Positions 44,516 to 55,599 of a stretch of DNA of 64,000 nucleotides are shown here, piece after piece. Origin of the DNA: Elephas maximus indicus (lineage: Eukaryota; Chordata; Mammalia; Proboscidea; Elephantidae); the NCBI RefSeq assembly GCF_024166365.1, contig NC_064831.1, positions 30,866,768-30,930,767 of the forward strand, given 5' to 3'. The translations under genes and the position numbers were made by a program. Numbering within the stretch: the first letter of the stretch is position 1; the number at the start of each line of letters is the position of its first letter. The notes below the pieces were generated by a model. It was not told where the DNA came from. It did not search any database and worked only from the letters and a program-made list of their open reading frames with translations.

Positions 44516-44654
44516 TTTTTTGATAAATTTTTTTGCATGTGGTGGAAATATGTACAACAAAACATATGCCAATTCAACAATTTCTACTTGCATAACTCAG
44601 TGATACTGATTACATTCTTTAAATTGTCCAACCATTTTCGTGTGTAGCACTTTT
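44516..44654 (-). mobile_element. L1M 3' UTR fragment
   Basis: 'atttctacttgcataactcag' and 'gattacattctttaaattg' fit an antisense L1M 3' UTR. It is the target into which the next L1 inserted. Confidence 0.5.
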
Positions 44655-45045
44655 TTAAATCTTTTTTTAATTTTTATTTTATTGTTCTTTACGTGAAAGT
44701 TTACAGAGCAAATTATTCATTCAAAAATTTAAACACAAATTGTTTCATGACATTGGTTGCAATCCCCACAATGTGTCAGTACTGTCCCCCTTTCCCTTTA
44801 TACCCTGAGCGTCGTTTTGTGATTGACTTCTTTCACTCAATATGATGCCCTCCAGATTCATCCACGTTGTGAGATGTTGCACGGATTCATTATTGTTCTT
44901 TAATATTTTGTAATACCCCATTGTGTATATGTACCATAATTTGTTTATCCATTCATCTGCTGGTGGACACTTAGGTTGTTTTCATGTTTTTGTATTGTGA
45001 ATAATACTACAATGAACATGAGTATGCACTTGTCTATTCATTCAT

Positions 45046-45178
45046 GTGGTGGCGTAGTGGCTACAGCTGCTGACCAAAAGGTTCAAATCCACCAGGCGCT
45101 TCTTGGAGACTCTATGGGGCAGTTCTACTCTGTCCTATAGGGTCGCTATGAGTCAGAATTGACTCGATGGCAGTGGGT
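45046..45178 (+). mobile_element. AfroSINE within the L1
   Basis: 'tggtggcgtagtggctacag' to 'gactcgatggcagtgggta', lacking the first bases. A few bases around the B box are missing. Confidence 0.93.
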
Positions 45179-45182
45179 ATTA

Positions 45183-46640
45183 GGGTATATTCCTAAGAGT
45201 GAGACTGCTAGATCATATGGTGTTTCTATTTCTAGCTTTTTTTGGAAGCGCCATATCGTTTTCCATAGTGGTTGTACCATTCTACATTCCCACCAGCAGT
45301 ATATGAGAGAGTTCCAATCTCCCCTCAACCTCATCAGCATTTATTATTTTCTGTTGCTTTTTTTTTTTTTTAATTAATGACATTCTTGAGGGATGAGATG
45401 GTATCTTGTCATGGTTTTGATTTGCCTCTCTCTAGCGGCTAATGATTGGGAGCATCTTTTCAGGTATTTGTTGGCAGCCTGAATGTCCTCTTTGGTGAAG
45501 CATCTGTTTATGTCCTTTGCCCACTTTGTAATTGGGTTGCTTGTCTTTTTATTGTTGAGTTGTTGAAGCTTTCTGTATATTTTTAGAGATTAAACCTTTA
45601 TCAGATATGTTGTTGCCAGAGATTTTTCCCCATTCTGTAGGTTCTCTTTTTACTCTCTTGGAAAAGTCTTTCGATGAGCATAACTATTTAATTTTTAGGA
45701 GGTCCCAGTTATCTGGTTTATCTTCTGGAGTTTGTGCATTTTTAGTCATGCTTGATAATCCATTTATGTCATAAATTAGGGCCCCTAGCATTGTCCCTAT
45801 GTTTTGTTTCATGAACTTTATAGTTTGAGGTTTTATGTTTAGGTCTTTGATCCATCTTGAGTTCGTTTTTGTGTATGGGTCCTGTTTCATTTTTCTGCAA
45901 ATGTGTGTCCAGTTTTGCCAGCACCATTTGTTAAAGAGACTGTCTCTTCTCCATTTAATGGACTTTGACACTTTGGCAAAGATCAGGTGTCCATAGGTGG
46001 ATGGATTTATTTCTGGGTTCTCAATTCTGTTCCATTAGTCTACGTACCTGTCATTGTACCAGTACCAGGCTGTTTTGACTCCTGTAGCTGTATAGTAGGT
46101 TCGGAGATCAGGTAGTGTAAGGCCTCCTACTTTGTTCTCCTTTTTCAGTAATAATTTACTTATTTGAGGACCCTTTCCTTTCCGTATATAGTTGGTGATT
46201 AACTTTTCCATCTTGTTAAAGAGTGTTGTTGGAATTTGCATTGTATCTACACATTGCTTTGGGTAGTGTTGACATTTCATAATATTAAGTCTTTCTATCT
46301 ATGAACATGGTATGTTTTTTCCATTTATGAATTTCTCTTTTGGTTTCTTGCAGTAGTATTTTATAATTTTCTTGCGTAAGTCTTTTACATCTCTAGTTAG
46401 GTATATTCCTAAGTATTGTATCTTTGGGAGGCTATTGCAAATGGTATTGTTTTCCTGATTTCCTTTTTGGAGTTCTCTTTGTTAGTGTAGAGGAATCTTA
46501 CTGATTTTTGTATGTTGATCTTGTACTTTTCCCCTTTGCTAAATCATTCTATTAGTTCCAGTAGCTTTCTTGTGATTTCTCTGGGATTTTCTATATGCAG
46601 GATCATATCATCTGTGAATAGGGGTGGTTCTACTTCTCCC
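45183..46640 (-). pseudogene. L1 ORF2 C-terminal remnant
   Basis: Minus-strand frames show the segments LPDLRTYYTATGVKTAWYWY (46280-46035), [20 protein letters not shown] (45971-45684) and VQPLWKTIWRF followed by LLGIYP (45340-45183), in order, as in L1 ORF2 after the polymerase domain. Frameshifts and stops separate them. Confidence 0.9.
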
Positions 46641-46893
46641 TTCCGTGGAGTTATCTATTTCTGATATTTTATTGTTAATCTTCTGGATTTCTAGTTGCTG
46701 TTTTTGTACGATTTCTAATTGTCTATTTAATTTGTCATTTTGTTCTTGTATTGTTTTCCTGAATTCTTCTAGCGTTTTGCCTGTGTTTTTCTTGATCTCT
46801 ATATATAAGCCTTTTGAATTCCTTCAGGCAGTTCCGTTACCACCTCTTCCTCAGGAAGAATTTCTGGCCCTTTATTTTGGTCATTTGGTTGAG
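46640..46893 (-). pseudogene. L1 ORF1 N-terminal remnant
   Basis: From an ATG at 46893-46891 the frame encodes a polar start (MAQPNDQNKGPEILPEE) and then a Gln/Lys/Glu-rich coiled-coil-like region before the deletion junction. The RNA-binding and C-terminal domains are absent. Confidence 0.75.
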
Positions 46894-47764
46894 CCATCTT
46901 GTCTTGTTTCTTTATATGATTTGATATTGTCTACTGTCTCTGAGATATTAAGGTATTGTTTTATTTATTTATGATTTGTTTCATTTTGATTTATCAGTGT
47001 GGGCAGGTTGAGTGATTGCTCTGGTGGCACAGAAGGGTTCACTTCCTGCCCCCAGTTGGATGGGGTAACAGCAGGGAGGGAGAGCCCTCATTGCTATTCA
47101 CTGTATGTGGAGATGGCTGAGGGCATACTGGGTGGATGCTCTCTGGCAGTATGGGAATATTCGGTTGCTCACCAAGTGGGCAGGCAATGAGAAAGAGCAA
47201 ATGGGCCTCTGTGGGGTGCTGAGGTGCTCCCTCTGTTGGGGGAGGTGGGGTGGTTAGCCGGGGCATGTGCAGGTACCCTCCCTAGCAGGAGAGGGGTGGG
47301 GTGGGTAGCGGGGGGTCATGCTGGCACTCTCCCAGGTGGGGGAGGGGCAATGGAGGCAGCCAGCAGTAGTGCAGGTGCTTTCTCCAGTGGGGTGGGTGAC
47401 CAGTAGCAGAGGTGCTCTCTCTGGTGGGGGTGGAGAGGAGCAGGTGGGCAGAGAAGGAGGGAGAGAGAGAAAAGAAAAAAAAGAGAGGTTTTCCTCTGTC
47501 TCCTATTGGGACTTTTTTGATGTTGTCTGTCCCACTGTGCCAGGCTGTCTGTCAGGGCACCTCTGCTTCATATCTCTCCTTGTTCGCTGCTGTTCTTCAG
47601 TTTCTTTTTCTAATGGCTGTGTGGTCTGATGCTCTGTTCTTTCATCTGATGCTCAGGGTTCCAGGGTTGTTGTCTGTATTTGTTTTACTTTGTTTCTCAG
47701 GTCTTTCTGTAGAGGGACAGCATGGTGCATCTGACTAGGATGCCAACTTGATCCTATTACCTCA
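46894..47764 (-). promoter_or_regulatory. L1 5' UTR (second type)
   Basis: About 870 bases upstream of ORF1. Only the proximal 150 bases resemble the 5' UTR at 1-1506. The distal part carries G-rich tandem units. It would be the internal promoter. Confidence 0.75.
47213..47457 (-). repeat. About five tandem G-rich units in L1 5' UTR
   Basis: On the plus strand, units of about 45-50 bases repeat the pattern 'gaggtgct-ccctct-gggggagg-tgggg-agc-ggt' with divergence. Unit starts are near 47218, 47268, 47318, 47367 and 47408. Confidence 0.6.
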
Positions 47765-47778
47765 TGTGTAGCACTTTT

Positions 47779-48070
47779 GATCATTAAAAACAAAAAGATT
47801 GTGGCTGGCCACCTTAAGTGAAAGGGAGGCTATTGCAAGGATGCCTGTGGATAGCCCTAGCACACTCTCATTGACTGAGGCAACTCTGGGACCATTTCTC
47901 TCCAAGTCTCTCTCTCATCTGACCCTCATGGCCTCTCTCAGGGGCCTGTCCTTCTATTTTCACAACTATGAGTTCTGTCCTTTCCTTTTCATCACCAACT
48001 GGCCAAAGTGCTGCAAATCTATTAGTCCAGATTCCAGAGGGACAAGTTAGAGTAGATTATTATCACCTAA
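47779..48070. other. Unassigned, probably an old repeat
   Basis: Resembles a common mammalian sequence rich in 'gcctctctcaggggcctgtc' but is not assignable. No gene. Confidence 0.4.
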
Positions 48071-48077
48071 TAGAGCA

Positions 48078-48190
48078 AAACCAGTTGCCATTGAGTCAAT
48101 TCTGACTCATGGTGACCCCAGTTCTACTGTAACACATGGGGTCACCATGAGTTAGAATCGCCACAATAGCAAATTTTTTTTTTTTTTTTT
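48078..48190. mobile_element. Fold-back AfroSINE tail (inverted duplicate)
   Basis: An antisense AfroSINE tail (48085-48119) is followed, after 18 bases, by a sense copy of the same tail (48138-48172) and a T tract. The arms are about 85% complementary. Confidence 0.85.
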
Positions 48191-48974
48191 AGTTAATAGG
48201 GCAAAGGCCCACTGTCTTGTGGGTCACTGGACAGCTTTGAGTCATGTGCCTTCTGTGGTGTAATCAGTAGCCACGTCAGAACTATCAAATATCCCGATGC
48301 ACCTCCCCTAAAAGGAAGTTAGGAATGAAAGGCACCATCACCAGCATGTTTCAAAGTGTGATTTAGCAAGTAAGTCTGGAAAGAAATACTTCATGTAGGT
48401 GACACTTTTTTTTTTACTTCCTCTATTATCTGCATTTTCTGCAGTGAGCATGTATTACCTGCAAAATATTAAAATGTTATATTAAAATATGAATTGTAAA
48501 TAATTAAAAGGAAGGGACAGTAATTTATTTGGTGTAGTACCCTGCATGGTGCCACAAGTAGATAAGTGCCTTCCTTTCTAATGCCTTTTAGGGTGATGAT
48601 CTCCATTTCAGAGTTACCAAATGTAAATGACACAGGATATCCTGTGGACACAGTGTAGCCTATTTTTGGTTCATCTGAATGTGGAATTGTAGTAATAAGC
48701 CTATTTGTGTTACTGTCAGATGATAGCTACGCATGTGAGTATTTGTGCTATGACTTTACTTACTATGTACTTAAATAGGCACTGAAAAGGACAGTCTGTG
48801 CAAGATGCTATTTTCATCTGTTGTCAATTTCTCAGTAAGTTGCTTCATCCAAATCGTAGCAAGGCGCTCAAACCTCAGTGAAAACCTGCCAACATCAAAG
48901 ACAATGCCTTTAACAGCAACCCATTTTGTAATATGGGTAGGAGGAATAAATATTGTTTAAAAGAAAATGTTCTT
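48191..48974. other. No gene or repeat recognised
   Basis: AT-rich, unassigned. Confidence 0.5.
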
Positions 48975-49205
48975 CATGGAGTGGTCTTTCTAAAATACAG
49001 GTCGTGTCATGTATCTTCTTCCCTTAAATTGTTCCAGGGCTCCTCATTGCTGACAGGGTGAAGTTCCACTCCTCACCTGATCTCCAGGACTCTGTCGCCC
49101 TATTGCCCATCATGTCCCTTTACACACCGTACTTTCTAATCACACAAGATGCCCTTCCGCAAACAAGCCAACCACTGTCAGATCTCTGCATATCAAAAAT
49201 TCTTC
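48975..49205 (+). mobile_element. L2 LINE fragment
   Basis: 'ctttctaaaatacaggtcgtg', 'agggctcctcattgctgaca' and 'ctgatctccaggactctg' are in L2 order. Confidence 0.8.
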
Positions 49206-49438
49206 CACCAGGTATACGACAAAAGTGGCCAAGAGCCATGACCAAAGAGAAAACTTTGTAGCTATTTCACTAATACTTAAGTAATTTTATTTATTTATTT
49301 ATATCAGTTTCTTCCAAATCCTACAACCCTAGAATTGTGAAATTTCCACCTTTGCTTTGCTAAAGGATGCTTTCCCTAAGACAGCTTCTGGAGTATAGCA
49401 CATATTCACTCAACCATTTAGTTCAAAAATGTCCTTAG

Positions 49439-49638
49439 AGATGAGAGGGTGGAGGGGGTTAGAAGCTGGTGAAAAGGACAGGAAAAGAGAGAGTGGAGGG
49501 AGACAGCAGGCTGTCTCATTAGGGGGAGAGTAATTGGGAGTGTGTAGCAAGCTGTATATGGGTTTTTGTGTGAGAGACTGACTTGATTTGTAAACTTTCA
49601 CTTAAAACACGACAAGCACAATAAAATTACTAAAAAAA
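49439..49638 (+). mobile_element. L1 3' end, short
   Basis: 'gggggttagaagctggtgaaa' to 'taaactttcacttaaaacac' plus A tract, homologous to 54.85-55.04 kb. Flanks AAAAATGTCCTTAG and AAAAATGATCTTAG are the target duplication. Confidence 0.93.
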
Positions 49639-49689
49639 AAAAATGATCTTAGTGTGCCGGTTGGGGTTCCCTGAGAAAGTGGATGGAGC

Positions 49690-49832
49690 ATGGCAATAGG
49701 GGCAAGAGACCTGGGTTCCAAGCGGTGTGATCTTGGGTCAGTCCTTGGACTTGCACTTCCTCAGCTGTCGAGAGAAATAATGCTGCCTGCCCCACCTGGC
49801 CTGAAAACAGCTGTAAAGCACACAGCATGAGG
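49690..49832 (+). mobile_element. MIR SINE
   Basis: 'gagacctgggttccaagc', 'tgatcttgggtcagtcctt' and 'cacttcctcagctgtcgag'; interrupted on the right by an AfroSINE. Confidence 0.75.
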
Positions 49833-49835
49833 TTT

Positions 49836-50038
49836 CAAAAAAACTAAACCCACTGCCGACCAGTTAATTCTGACTCATAACAACTCTATAGGACAGAGTA
49901 GAACTGCCCCACAGGGTTTCCAAAACTGTAAATCTTTACGGAAGCAGGCTGCCACATCTTTCTTCTGTGGAGCCACTGGTGGATTCCAATCACTGACCTG
50001 TCCGCAGCTGAGCACTTTAACCACTGCACCACCAGGGC
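49836..50038 (-). mobile_element. AfroSINE, long subtype
   Basis: Complete; GCATGAGGT on the left and ATATGAGGT on the right suggest the duplication. Confidence 0.93.
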
Positions 50039-50094
50039 TACATATGAGGTGTTAACGTCTCAACACATCTCATCATTCATGTTAGTTTAGCACA

Positions 50095-50310
50095 GAGCTT
50101 CCCAATTTCTGCACTATTGACATTTTGAGACAGATAGTTCTTTGTTGTGTGGGGTTGTCTCACGCTGTTGTGCGATGTATACCCATTAGATGTCAGTAGC
50201 TGCTCCCCACCACCTACGGCCAAGTTGTGACAACCAAAAGTGTCCCCGGGCACTGAAAAATGTCCCCTGGGGTAGGGGGGGAGGGTTGTCCCCAGCTGAG
50301 AACCACTAAT
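50095..50310 (-). mobile_element. MER5A-type hAT-Charlie element
   Basis: 'ctgcactattgacattttg', 'cggccaagttgtgacaacc' and 'cagctgagaaccacta' are diagnostic. Confidence 0.87.
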
Positions 50311-50686
50311 TTAGCATAAGTTTTAGAACTGAGTTCTGTTCACCCTGCCATCTCCTCCCTCCAACTCTTCCTCTAGCCCCATCCATGGTCTCCTTTGGTC
50401 ACAAAAAAAAACAAGGCTTTTTTTGACTAGGTGTTGGGGTACCTCCCTGCCATCTGTCCACCCCTGCCACACCAACATTTTATAAAGATGTTTTTGCAGT
50501 TATCTGTGTACAAACTTAGTGGCTTCTCTGGATTCTGTCCAGAGAATTTTCTAGAACAAAATTTCATTTCCCGGCATTGAACTAAAACATGCGTCCTCTT
50601 TTCTAACTCATCTTTACCAACTTTACTTACTAGACAATCCTACTTAAAGATTTTGACTTATAATTTGTATTAAAAATCCAAATCTC
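50311..50686. other. No gene or repeat recognised
   Basis: Unassigned sequence up to the L1 target duplication. Confidence 0.5.
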
Positions 50687-50691
50687 TCTTC

Positions 50692-53600
50692 AACACACCA
50701 CTTTCGGTGAAAGACAGGACATCCAGAAAGAAGCTGAATAAAGACACAGAAGATTTAAACGCCACAATCAACCAGCTTGACCTCATGGACATATACAGAA
50801 CACTCTATCCAACAGCAACCAAGTATACTTTCTTTTCTAGTGCACATGGAACATTCTCTAGAATAGACCACATATTAGGTCATAAAGCAAGCCTTAGCAG
50901 AATCCAAAACTTTGAAAGCTTACAAAGCATCTTCTCTAAGGCCATAAAAGTGGAAATAAATAACAGAAAAGCAGGGAAAAGAAATCAAACACTTGGAAAC
51001 TGAACAATACCCTGCTCAAAAAAGACTGGATTATACAAGACATTAAGGATGGAATAAAGAAATTCATAGAATCCAATGAGAATGAAAACACTTCCTATCA
51101 GAACCTTCAGGACACAGCAAAAGCGGTGCTCAGGGGCCAATTTATACCAATAAATGCACACATCCAAAAAGAAGAAAGGGCCAAAATCAAAGAATTATCC
51201 CGACAACTTGAACAAATAGAGAGAGAGCAACAAAAGAAACCCAAAGGCACCAGAAGAAAACAAATAATAAAAATTAGAGCTGAACTAAATGAAATAGAAA
51301 AAACAACTGAAAGAATTAAGACCGAAAGCTGGTTTTTTGAAAAAATCAACAAAATTGATAAACCACTGGCCAAACTGACATAAGAAAAAAGGAGAGGAGG
51401 CAAATAACCCAAATAAGAAATGAGATGGGTGATATTACAGCAGACCCAACTGAAATTAAAAGAATCATATCAGATTACTATGAACAACTATAACAAATTT
51501 GAAAACCTAGAAGAAATAGATGAATTCCTAGAAACATACTACCTACCTAAACTAACACAAACAGAGGTAGAACAACTAAATAGACCCAAAACAGAAGAGA
51601 TTGAAAAGGTAATCAAAAAACTCCCAACAAAAAAGAAGCTCTGGTCCGGACGGCTTCACTGCAGAGTTCTACCAAACGTTCAGAGAAGAGTTAACACCAC
51701 TACTACTAACGGTATTTCAGAGCACAGAAGAGGATGAAATACTGCCAAACTCATTCTATGAAGCCACCACATCCCTGATACCAAAACTAGGTAAAGACAC
51801 CACAAGAAAAGACAATTACAGACCAATATCCCTCATGAAAGTAGATGCAAAAATCTGCAACAAAATTCTAGCCAATAGAATTCAACAACATATCAAAAAA
51901 ATAATTCACCATGACCAAGTGGGATTTATACCAAAAAAAAAAATTTTTTTTTTTTATGCAGGGTTGGTTCAACATTAGAAAAACAATTAATGTAATCCAC
52001 CACATAAATAAAACAAAACACAAGAATCACATGATTTTGTCAATTGATGCAGAAAAGGCGTTTGATAAAGTGCAACACTCATTCATGATAAAAACTCTCA
52101 GCAAAATAGGAATAGAAGGAAAATTCCTTGACATAATAAAGGGCATTTATACAAAGCCAACAGCCAACATCACCCTAAATGGAGAGAGTCTGAAAGCATT
52201 CCCCTTCAGATCGGGAACAAGACAAGGATGTCCATTATCACCACTCTTATTCAACATTGTGCTGGAAGTCCTAGCCAGAACAATTAGGCTAAATGAAGAA
52301 ATAAAGGGCATCCAGATTGGCAAGGAAGAAGTAAAAGTATCTCTATTTGCAGATGACGAGATCTTATACACAGAAAACCCTATGGAATCCTCAAGAAAAC
52401 TACTGAAACTAAGAGAAGACTTCAGCAGAGTATCAAGATACAAGATAAACATATAAAAATCAGTTGGATCCCTCTACACAACAAAAAGAACATTGAAGAG
52501 GAAATCACCAAATCAATGCCATTTACAGTAGCCCCCAAGAAGATAAAATACTTAGGAATAAATCTAACCAGAGATGTAAAAGACTTATACAAAGAAAACT
52601 ACAGCACACTTCTGCAAGAAACCAAAAGAGACTAACATAAGTGGAAAAACGTGCCTTGCTCATGGATAGGAAGACTGAACATTATAAAAATGTCTATTCC
52701 ACCAAAAGCGATCTATACATTTAATGCAAGTCCGATCCAAATCCCAACGATATTCTTTAATGAGATGGAGAAACAAATCATCAACTTCATATGGAAGGGA
52801 AAGAGACCCCAGATAAATAAGGCATCACTGAAAAAGAAGAACAAAGTGGGAGGCCTTACTTTACCTGATTTAAAACCTTTATACCACCACAGTCGTCAGA
52901 ACAGCCCCGTACTGGTACAACAACAGATACATAGACCAATGGAACAGAATTGAGAATCCAGGGGTAAATCCATCCACATATGAGCAGTTGATATTTGACA
53001 AAGGCCCCAAAACAGTTAAAAGGGGAAAAGACAGTCTTTTTAACAAATGGTGCTGGCATAACTGGATATCCATCTGCAAAAAAATGAAGCAAGACCCATA
53101 CCTCACTCCATGCACAAAAACGAGCTCAAAATGGATCAAAGGCCTAAATATAAAATCTAAAACGATAAAGATCATGGAAGAAAAAATAGGGGCAACGTTA
53201 GGAGCCCTAATACATGGCATAAAGAGTATACAAAACATTATTAAGAATGCAGAAGAAAAGCTAGATAACTGGAAGCTCCTAAAAATCAAACACCTATGCT
53301 CATCCAAAGACTTCACCAAAAGAGTAAAAAGACCACCTACAGACTGGGAAAAAGTTTTTAGCTGTGACATTTCTCATCAGCGCCTGATCTCTAAAATCTA
53401 CATGATACTGCAAAAACTCAACTGCAAAAAGACAAATAACCCAATTAAAAAATGGGCAAAAGATACAAATAGACACATCACTAAAGAAGACATTCAGGTA
53501 GCTAACAGATAAATGAGAAAATATTCACAATCATTAGCCATTACAGAAATGCAGATCAAAACTGGAATGAGATTTCATCTCACTCCAACAAGGCTGGCAT

Positions 53601-54067
53601 TAACCCAAAAAACACAAAATAATAAATGTTGGAGAGGCTGTGGAGACACTGGAACACTTACACGCTGCTAGTGGGAATGTAAAATGGTACAACCACTTTG
53701 GAAATCGATTTGGCGCTTCCTTAAAAATCTAGAAATGTACGATCCAGCAATCCCACTCCTCGGAATATATCCTAGAAAAATAAGAGCCTTTACGCCAACA
53801 GATATACGCACACCCATGTTTATTGCAGCACTGTTTACAATAGCAAAAAGATGGAAGCAACCTAGGTGCCCATCAACAGATGAATGGATAAATAAATTAT
53901 GGTATATTCACACAATGGAATACTACACATCGATAAAGACCAGTGAGGAATCTGTGAAACATGTCATAACATGGAGGAATCTGGAAGGCATTATGCTAAG
54001 TGAAATTAGTCAGTTGCAAAAGGACAAATATTGTATTAGATCACTATTACAAGAACTTGAGAAATAG
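50692..54067 (+). pseudogene. L1 ORF2 (endonuclease C-terminus, reverse transcriptase, Cys-rich end), broken
   Basis: In order: endonuclease end with FSRIDHILGHK (about 50860-50890); a connector with KAIKVEINNRK; a polymerase block (51911-52456) with [13 protein letters not shown], then [20 protein letters not shown] and [10 protein letters not shown]; the post-polymerase region [10 protein letters not shown] (about 52850) and [12 protein letters not shown] (53030); and the C-terminal MVQPLWKSIWRF. Frameshifts or stops occur near 51000, 51380, 51700 and 52456, and an A/T tract at 51937-51954 replaces the usual sequence. Confidence 0.95.
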
Positions 54068-55041
54068 TCTGAACTTTCAGAAAACATTCTTTTGTGGTTA
54101 CGAGAGGGGGGAGGGAGGGAGGTTGGGAGAGGGTCATTCACTAATTAGATAGTAGATAAGAACTACTTTAGATGAAGGGGAAGACAACACACAATACAGG
54201 GGAGGTCAGCACAACTGGACTAAACCAAAAGCAGTTTCCTGAATAAAGTGAATGCTTCAAAGGCCAGTGTAGCAGGGGCAGGGGTTTGGGGACCATGGTT
54301 TCAGGGGACATCTAAGTCAATTGGCATAATAAAATCTATTAAGAAAACATTCTGCATCCCACTTTGAAGAGTGGTGTCTGGGGTTTTAAACGCTAGCAAG
54401 CAGCCATCTAAGATGCATCAATTTGTCTCAACCTTCCTGAATCAAAGGAGAATGAAGAACACCAAGGACACAAGGTAATTATGAGCCCGTGAGCAGAAAG
54501 GGCCACATGAACCAGCGACTACATCATCCTGAGACCAGAAGAACTAGATGATGCCTGGCTACAACTGATGACTGCCCTGACAGGGAACACAATAAAGAAC
54601 CCCTGAGGGAGCAGGAGAGCAGTGGGATGCAGACCCCAAATTCTCATAAAAAGACCAGACTTACTGGTCTGACTGAAACTAGAAGGACCCCGGTGGTCAT
54701 GGCCCCCAGACCTTCTGTTGGCCCAGGACAGGAACCATTCCCGAAGCCAACTCTTCAGACATGGATTGGACTGGACAATGGGTTGGCGAGGGATGCTGGT
54801 GAAGAGTGAGCTTCTTGGATCAGGTGGACACTTGAGACTGTGTTGGCGTCTCCTGCCTGGAGGGGGGATGAGAGGGTGGGGGGGGTTAGAAGCTGGCGAA
54901 ATGGACATGAAAAGAGAGAGTGGAGGGAGAGAGCAGGCTGTCTCTTTAGGAGGAGAGTAATCGGGAGTATGCAGCAAGGTGTATATAAGTTTTTGTGTGA
55001 GAGACTGACTTGTAAACTTTCACTTAAAGCACAATAAAAAT
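54068..55041 (+). other. L1 3' UTR with G-rich segment
   Basis: An untranslated region of about 970 bases with a G-rich stretch (about 54860-54890) and a final 'agcacaataaaaattatt' before the A tail. Frames here, including a 152-codon antisense one, are not genes. Confidence 0.9.
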
Positions 55042-55200
55042 TATTAAAAAAAAAAATCCAAGTCTCATTATCGGATCATCTCTCCCCTTCCCACTGGTAT
55101 CACCAACCTACTTGCAGGCCTAAAAATCATTTCATAATTGTGGTTCTCCTTATCTCTTCACTTATCTTTTTTGTTTGTTTTTTAATATTAAGAATATAAT

Positions 55201-55411
55201 GTCATTATTGTTGTTAGATGCCTTCAAGTCAATTTTGACTTACACGGATCCCATGTGACGGAGAAGAGCTGCCCCATAAGGTTTTCTTGGTTGTAATCTT
55301 CATGGAAGCACGTCACCAGGTCTTTCTCCCGTGGTGCTGCTGGGTAGGCTTGAACCACCAGCCCTTCAGTTAGCAGCCGACTGCTTAACTGTTGTGCTAC
55401 CAGGGCTCCTT
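55201..55411 (-). mobile_element. AfroSINE, long subtype
   Basis: Tail 'attgttgttagatgccttc'. AGAATATAAT flanks it at 55191-55200 and 55413-55422. Confidence 0.94.
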
Positions 55412-55423
55412 GAGAATATAATA

Positions 55424-55586
55424 CCCAAAAAAACCCAGTCCCGTCGAGTCGATTCCGACTCATAGAGACCCTACAGCACAGAGTAGAGCTGCCCCACAGA
55501 GTTTTCAAGGAGCACCTGGCGGATTCAAACTGCCGACTCTTCCGTTAGCAGCTGTAGCACTTAACCACTACGCCACCACGGTTTCC
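55424..55586 (-). mobile_element. AfroSINE in the target site of the previous copy
   Basis: GAGAATATAATA (55412-55423) and GAGAACATAATA (55587-55598) flank it. The left duplication is itself the right duplication of the neighbouring SINE. Confidence 0.95.
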
Positions 55587-55599
55587 GAGAACATAATAT

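Larger units (their letters stand above)
44655..47764 (-). mobile_element. L1 LINE with 5' UTR and large internal deletion
   Basis: TGTGTAGCACTTTT flanks it at 44641-44654 and 47765-47778. On the minus strand the order is 5' UTR (47764-46894), the first quarter of ORF1 (about 46893-46640), then a jump into ORF2 just after the FADD-type region, the ORF2 C-terminal part, and the 3' UTR ending at the T-rich left edge. An AfroSINE lies in the ORF2 end. About half of a full L1 is missing, most of ORF1 and the endonuclease and reverse transcriptase core. Confidence 0.92.
50687..55041 (+). mobile_element. L1 LINE, 4.35 kb, 5'-truncated
   Basis: It starts inside the ORF2 endonuclease and runs to an A-tailed 3' UTR. 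AAAAATCCAAATCTC (50672-50686) and AAAAATCCAAGTCTC (55042-55056) are the target duplication. It is the longest single insertion here and less diverged than the L1M elements. It lacks the 5' UTR and ORF1, so it could not have retrotransposed again unaided. Confidence 0.95.

Noticed and set aside
51911-52456. A stand-alone reverse transcriptase gene (group II intron or retron-like)
   Set aside because: The motifs and flanking sequence are those of L1 ORF2, and the frame is broken on both sides.
54519-54977. 152-codon minus-strand open frame
   Set aside because: It is antisense to the L1 3' UTR; a similar frame occurs in the short L1 end at 49.4-49.6 kb.
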